Assembly: GCA_021802795.1 (NCBI GenBank)
Contig: JAJZRH010000027.1
Coordinates: 1 to 7,566, forward strand
DNA: 7,566 bases
Source: a bacterium
Lineage (GTDB): Bacteria; Patescibacteriota; Minisyncoccia; Phycocordibacterales; Phycocordibacteraceae
Direction: 5' to 3'
Shown: positions 5,327-7,566 of the stretch, in pieces
Layout: every line of letters starts with the position of its first letter
How positions within the stretch are numbered: the first letter of the stretch is position 1
Position numbers and translations under genes: made by a program
Notes under the pieces: generated by a model
What the model saw: the letters and a program-made list of their open reading frames with translations, nothing else
The model's database searches: none
Told to the model about the DNA's origin: nothing

Positions 5327-5653
5327 TCAAGCGTATGCCCAGAGCGTGTCGGCCACAAACCAATCCTGCCCGGGCAACAAGCCTTCCGGTCGATCGGCCA
5401 GGTGCAGGTGCAGGCCCGGCTTGAGTGTGGTAACCACGGCATTGAGCGCGGTCACGGTGAGCAGATGGCTCTTGTCATCGTCGATCCACACGACGTGTAC
5501 CGCCGGACCGAGAGGCTCGCCGCGTGCGGCCTTCTTGCAGTTGGTCCACAGCGAGATTTCCGTGGAACTCGCGGGAAACCCGTTTTTTCTTAACAACTGG
5601 ACAACGTCTCCGAGGCTCTTGCCCCGCAGGTCAATCTCAAGCGGCTCAGGCAT
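5327..5653 (-). CDS. Hypothetical protein, 108 aa
   Basis: Not recognised. The frame is open to 5818, but the ATG at 5653 (MPEPLEIDLRG) is chosen because GAGGAG lies about 10 nt upstream, whereas the longer frame would run through the terminator hairpin of the preceding operon. The 108-aa product is soluble, with no signal peptide. An N-terminal alpha/beta part (EIDLRGKSLGDVVQLLRKNG) is followed by beta-like segments (AVHVVWIDDD, LLTVTALNAVV, GLHLHLAD) and a Trp-rich end (DWFVADTLWAYA). It has one cysteine. A possible weak promoter is TTGGTT, 17 nt, TGTAGT on the minus strand near 5690-5720. Its own terminator follows 9 nt after the stop, so it is a single-gene unit. Confidence 0.78.
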   Translation of the reverse strand: MPEPLEIDLRGKSLGDVVQLLRKNGFPASSTEISLWTNCKKAARGEPLGPAVHVVWIDDDKSHLLTVTALNAVVTTLKPGLHLHLADRPEGLLPGQDWFVADTLWAYA

Positions 5654-5735
5654 GGCTATGCGCTCCTCTGTAATGTGCCTGAACCGGAGCGTACTACACA
5701 ACTCTCCGCCGGTCGAACCAAAATACAAAACGTAA

Positions 5736-5785
5736 CAGCCAGTCCCCCAAGGGAAACTGGCTGCGTGGCGGGACAAATGCCCGCC
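5736..5785 (-). terminator. Tandem hairpins ending the 53/61-aa operon
   Basis: Two hairpins follow the TAA at 5787 on the minus strand. The first (5785-5767) is GGCGGG/CCCGCC with a 7-nt loop and no T-tract. The second (5763-5736) has the 8-bp stem CAGCCAGT/ACTGGCTG, two mismatches and an inner CCC/GGG, and is followed by TTACGTTTTGTATTTTGG. The second is the likelier terminator; the first may protect the 3' end. Confidence 0.7.
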
Positions 5786-5786
5786 G

Positions 5787-5972
5787 TTAGGCTGCGTGGA
5801 GTTTCTTCCCCACGGCATTCCCGTCGCTCGCTTCGAGCTGGATCACGGGCGCCTTTTTTGCCTCGGCGAGGGACAGCGGCCCCCTGAGGTGGAGCTGAGT
5901 TGCCGGAATGAACGCAGGCGTTCTCTTGCGCTCACCGTAGTCGGGTATTTCCGCTTCTTGGTCATTTTCCAT
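5787..5972 (-). CDS. Hypothetical protein, 61 aa
   Basis: Not recognised. The ATG at 5972 (MENDQEAEIPDYG) is preceded by GGAGG about 5 nt upstream, inside the 11-nt gap after the previous gene's stop. The same frame is open for a further ~95 codons upstream, but that part overlaps the 53-aa gene in another frame and reads as a low-quality Arg/Ser/Pro-rich shadow. The 61-residue product has an acidic N-terminus, a middle hydrophobic/proline segment (TPAFIPATQLHLRGPLSL) and a basic C-terminus (GKKLHAA). No cysteine, membrane span or signal peptide. It is the second gene of a two-gene operon ended by tandem hairpins. Confidence 0.68.
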   Translation of the reverse strand: MENDQEAEIPDYGERKRTPAFIPATQLHLRGPLSLAEAKKAPVIQLEASDGNAVGKKLHAA

Positions 5973-5983
5973 GAGCCCTCCGG

Positions 5984-6145
5984 TCAAAGATCCGTCTTCG
6001 GTTGTTGAGCCTGGAAGATCTTCACCGACGCTATGTCGAATTCCAATCGCGTTTCGTCGGGGACCCCGGCGGCCGATGAACGGTCTCCGAACTGTTGCTG
6101 CTGTAGCGACAACTGGCTTTGGTCTTTCTTGTGGTTGGTATGCAC
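5984..6145 (-). CDS. Hypothetical protein, 53 aa, GTG start
   Basis: Not recognised. A minus-strand frame from the GTG at 6145-6143 gives 53 residues ending in TGA at 5984. GAGGAG lies 8 nt upstream of the GTG, which decides the start; no ATG is available in frame. The product begins MHTNHKKDQSQLSLQQQQF (GTG read as Met), so it has a polar Gln-rich N-terminal third, then GVPDETRLEFDIASVKIF, which looks like a short ordered segment. No membrane span or cysteine. It is the first gene of an operon with the 61-aa gene, 11 nt apart, and is preceded by a clear promoter and a ~100-nt leader. Two other frames are open over the same bases, but neither has a ribosome site. Confidence 0.62.
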   Translation of the reverse strand: MHTNHKKDQSQLSLQQQQFGDRSSAAGVPDETRLEFDIASVKIFQAQQPKTDL

Positions 6146-6250
6146 TGGTGGAACTCCTCTCTAGCTGTTGGTTGAATGTGCTGTTTTCTGCCGCCTTCCC
6201 CAAGGGCGCGGACAAAAAACGAAACGGCCCGGGACGGGTCGTATGAGGAC

Positions 6251-6279
6251 ACATTACACCCACTCGATTTTAAAGTCAA
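6251..6279 (-). promoter_or_regulatory. Promoter of the 53/61-aa operon
   Basis: On the minus strand, TTGACT (6279-6274), a 17-nt spacer and TAATGT (6256-6251). Transcription would start near 6244, leaving a ~100-nt leader. Its -35 is 6 nt from that of the divergent tRNA promoter. Confidence 0.7.
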
Positions 6280-6285
6280 GTACGG

Positions 6286-6314
6286 TTGAATTACGGGCGA
6301 TTTTCCAGTATCGT
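6286..6314 (+). promoter_or_regulatory. Promoter of tRNA-Gln
   Basis: TTGAAT (6286-6291), a 17-nt spacer and TATCGT (6309-6314). The predicted start near 6321 leaves about 9 nt of 5' leader before the tRNA at 6330. Confidence 0.65.
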
Positions 6315-6329
6315 GCACTCATCGCGTAT

Positions 6330-6400
6330 TGCCAGATCGTCTAATGGTAGGACAACGGACTCTGAATCCGTTTATCTTGGTTCGAATCCAAGTCTGGCAG
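6330..6400 (+). tRNA. tRNA-Gln (CTG anticodon)
   Basis: A complete 71-nt cloverleaf. Acceptor stem TGCCAGA (6330-6336) pairs with TCTGGCA (6393-6399). The D arm is GTC/GAC around a loop containing GG. The anticodon stem ACGGA/TCCGT (6355-6359, 6367-6371) holds the loop CTCTGAA with anticodon CTG at 6362-6364, which reads CAG. The T arm is CTTGG/CCAAG with loop TTCGAAT. The discriminator is G6400, as usual for tRNA-Gln. The next bases are CAA, so the CCA end is not encoded and must be added by tRNA nucleotidyltransferase. It stands alone, with its own promoter, and ends 5 nt before the stop of the convergent DUF2231 gene. Confidence 0.96.
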
Positions 6401-6405
6401 CAAAT

Positions 6406-6942
6406 TTATCGGATCCAGAAGAGGTGGTACACGAACGAGATGAACGGATCGGCATTCGGGCCGTACACGATTGCCGCGCCCAAAGCACCGGTGACGAACA
6501 TGCCGATGAGCGCGAGAAGGGCGAGCACGGGCAGGAGCCAGGTGTCGAGCACGAGATGCGCCACGTACTTCTTGAAGCCCCAGACGCGCATAAAGGGATT
6601 CGCCACGCCGGCGATGTAATTCCCCCAGCCTTTTGCATCAAACACGCGGATGAGGTACGCGGCGGCGAGAATGGCGTACAGTACCGTCGTTGCCCCGGCG
6701 ACGGGCGCGTGCACCTCCAGGATGAACGCGCGGCCCGAACCTTCAATGAGGTCTTCCGCCATGCCGCCGGTCACCAGCGCGGCGAGCGCGCCGAGGACGC
6801 CGACGAACAGCAGGAATGCTTTCACGCCGAAGAGCCAGGCCTGCCGGCGGAGCGGAGACCAGACGTACGCGCCGAGTTCCAGCATCGAATACACGACCAG
6901 AAGCCCTATCGGGAAATGGACGAACAACGGGTGAATGTTCAT
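6406..6942 (-). CDS. DUF2231 family membrane protein, 178 aa
   Basis: This matches the DUF2231 family of small four-helix membrane proteins. The hallmark is the N-terminal HPLFVHFPIGLL with His4 and His9, followed by a helix to ~27. A second helix (~37-59) precedes the loop GGMAEDLIEG, a third (~78-101) contains EVHAP with His78, and a fourth (~130-160) follows a basic loop. The conserved histidines have led to suggestions of metal or heme binding in the family, but the function is not established. The frame opens at 6969, but I place the start at the ATG at 6942: a TATACT lies exactly 6 nt before it and the longer form would read through that box. No ribosome site, so probably leaderless. 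It converges with tRNA-Gln, and no separate terminator is visible. Confidence 0.88.
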   Translation of the reverse strand: MNIHPLFVHFPIGLLVVYSMLELGAYVWSPLRRQAWLFGVKAFLLFVGVLGALAALVTGGMAEDLIEGSGRAFILEVHAPVAGATTVLYAILAAAYLIRVFDAKGWGNYIAGVANPFMRVWGFKKYVAHLVLDTWLLPVLALLALIGMFVTGALGAAIVYGPNADPFISFVYHLFWIR

Positions 6943-6948
6943 ACGCAC

Positions 6949-6977
6949 AGTATACCGCGCACAAAACACGCTATCAT
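6949..6977. promoter_or_regulatory. Symmetric divergent leaderless promoter
   Basis: Two -10 boxes face away from each other. TATACT on the minus strand (6954-6949) lies 6 nt before the DUF2231 ATG, and TATCAT on the plus strand (6972-6977) lies 6 nt before the ABC permease ATG. They are separated by 17 nt, so each box occupies the -35 position of the other. The whole gap between the start codons is 41 nt. Confidence 0.6.
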
Positions 6978-6983
6978 GAGCCT

Positions 6984-7566
6984 ATGATACGGAGCGTCGG
7001 ACATCCGCAGAACCGCGCGTGGCACCGCTCGCACACGCGCAACTACCGCAACGCGTGGTTCATCATGGCGGGCGCCATCGGCATCGCCGCACTCCTCTGG
7101 TTCCTCGGCGACTTCGGCTCGGTCGCATGGCCCGCGCTCGGCGCCGCGATACTGCAAACCACCTATCGCCTCGCCCTCGCGTACGGCATCGCGCTTCTCC
7201 TCGGCGTCGCCATCGCTCTCCTTGTCGGCTGGAGCCCGTTCGCCGATTTCTTCTTCCCGTTCTTCGATGTGCTCCAAAACCTGCCGTCGTTCGCGCTCAT
7301 CCCGCTTTTCATCTATTTCCTCGGCTTCACCAACCAGATGATAATCCTGTTCGCCGTAAGCTCCATCATCTGGCCCATCCTCTTCGCCGTCCTCAACGCC
7401 ATCAAGAGCGCGCATAAAGATCTCTCCGATGCCGCGACCATATTCGGCGCGCACGGATGGAAGCGCATCCCCTACTACCTGGCGCCCCTGTCCTACCCCG
7501 CCATCCTCACGGGCTCCATCGTCGGCATCGCCATCGGCTGGGAGGCGGTCATCGGCGCGGAGATAA
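6984..7566 (+). CDS. ABC transporter permease, NitT/TauT/SsuC type (partial)
   Basis: The 5' part of a gene that runs off the right end: 194 codons read from the ATG at 6984 with no stop. After a basic, cytoplasm-like N-terminus (~1-24, with several His and Arg) come membrane helices at ~25-42, ~62-83, ~90-115 and ~118-138, then the permease EAA loop (~149-173, DAATIFGAHGWKR...LAPLSYPA). The text then resumes with SIVGIAIGWEAVIGAE, typical of BPD_transp_1 permeases for nitrate, taurine or sulfonate importers. The EAA loop docks on the ATPase subunit. Substrate is not readable; CPR versions often have two fused permease halves, which cannot be judged here. The start is set by TATCAT 6 nt before the ATG, again with no ribosome site. 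Confidence 0.9.
   Translation, partial: MIRSVGHPQNRAWHRSHTRNYRNAWFIMAGAIGIAALLWFLGDFGSVAWPALGAAILQTTYRLALAYGIALLLGVAIALLVGWSPFADFFFPFFDVLQNLPSFALIPLFIYFLGFTNQMIILFAVSSIIWPILFAVLNAIKSAHKDLSDAATIFGAHGWKRIPYYLAPLSYPAILTGSIVGIAIGWEAVIGAEI

Noticed and set aside
5654..5818. Upstream extension of the 108-aa frame
   Set aside because: It would read through the terminator of the preceding operon, and a good ribosome site marks the ATG at 5653.
5973..6263. Upstream extension of the 61-aa frame
   Set aside because: The extension overlaps the 53-aa gene in another frame, crosses the operon promoter, and has no ribosome site at its start.
6330..6400. tRNA gene as an integration site
   Set aside because: No second copy of the tRNA 3' end and no integrase are present in the window.
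6286..6987. 233-codon plus-strand frame
   Set aside because: It runs through the tRNA and antisense to the DUF2231 gene.
6939..7454. 171-codon acidic minus-strand frame
   Set aside because: It lies opposite the ABC permease, whose family match is clear; the Glu/Asp/Arg bias is a shadow effect.
1..7566. Alternative genetic code (TGA as Gly) as in SR1/Gracilibacteria
   Set aside because: TGA ends the 108-aa gene 9 nt before a terminator and the 53-aa gene 11 nt before the next start, so it acts as a stop.
1..7566. CRISPR array, insertion sequence or phage genes
   Set aside because: No regularly spaced repeats, transposase, integrase or phage structural motif was seen.

Overview
The window is GC-rich bacterial DNA with short, mostly uncharacterised genes. 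It most resembles a Candidate Phyla Radiation (Patescibacteria/Parcubacteria, perhaps Kaiserbacteria-like) chromosome. The support is indirect: many orphan small proteins, a minimal TspO, an AI-2E-type permease, a 54-aa/83-aa/221-aa set of small membrane and exported proteins whose sequence style I associate with that group, a tRNA gene without encoded CCA, and several apparently leaderless genes. TAG, TAA and TGA all end genes that are immediately followed by terminators, so the standard bacterial code applies; this argues against the SR1/Gracilibacteria TGA=Gly code. No marker gene is present, so the taxonomy is an inference.

Layout: (1) 1-300 has no convincing gene. It holds an AT-rich stretch with nested dyads, copy A of a repeated intergenic element and a terminator. 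(2) 307-1366, minus strand: two unrelated hypothetical genes (67 aa and 229 aa), each with a strong Shine-Dalgarno site and its own terminator, with copy B of the repeat between them. (3) 1472-3263, minus: a leaderless AI-2E-family permease, then a short TspO/MBR protein, then a 91-aa exported Cys-pair protein, ending at a 16-bp-stem terminator. (4) 3339-4430, minus: a compact operon of a 54-aa membrane protein, an 83-aa CxxC membrane protein and a 221-aa exported protein with an EF-hand-like loop and a Cys-rich tail. (5) 4540-5202, plus: a 220-aa single-pass membrane protein with a near-consensus promoter and a textbook terminator. (6) 5327-6145, minus: a 108-aa hypothetical and a two-gene operon of 53 and 61 aa with a ~100-nt leader. 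(7) 6330-6400, plus: tRNA-Gln(CTG), convergent with a DUF2231 membrane protein. (8) 6984 to the end, plus: the N-terminal part of a NitT/TauT/SsuC-type ABC permease, transcribed divergently from DUF2231.

The most striking pattern concerns gene starts. The recognisable or conserved-looking membrane genes (AI-2E permease, 54-aa protein, DUF2231, ABC permease) begin exactly 6 nt after a TATACT/TATCAT -10 box and have no Shine-Dalgarno site, so their mRNAs are probably leaderless. The unrecognised genes (67, 229, 220, 108, 61 and 53 aa) all have clear AGGAG-type sites; the 229- and 220-aa genes and the 53/61-aa operon also have a -35/-10 promoter, and each of the six is followed by its own or a shared terminator. 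The window therefore appears to carry two translation-initiation regimes that follow gene class.
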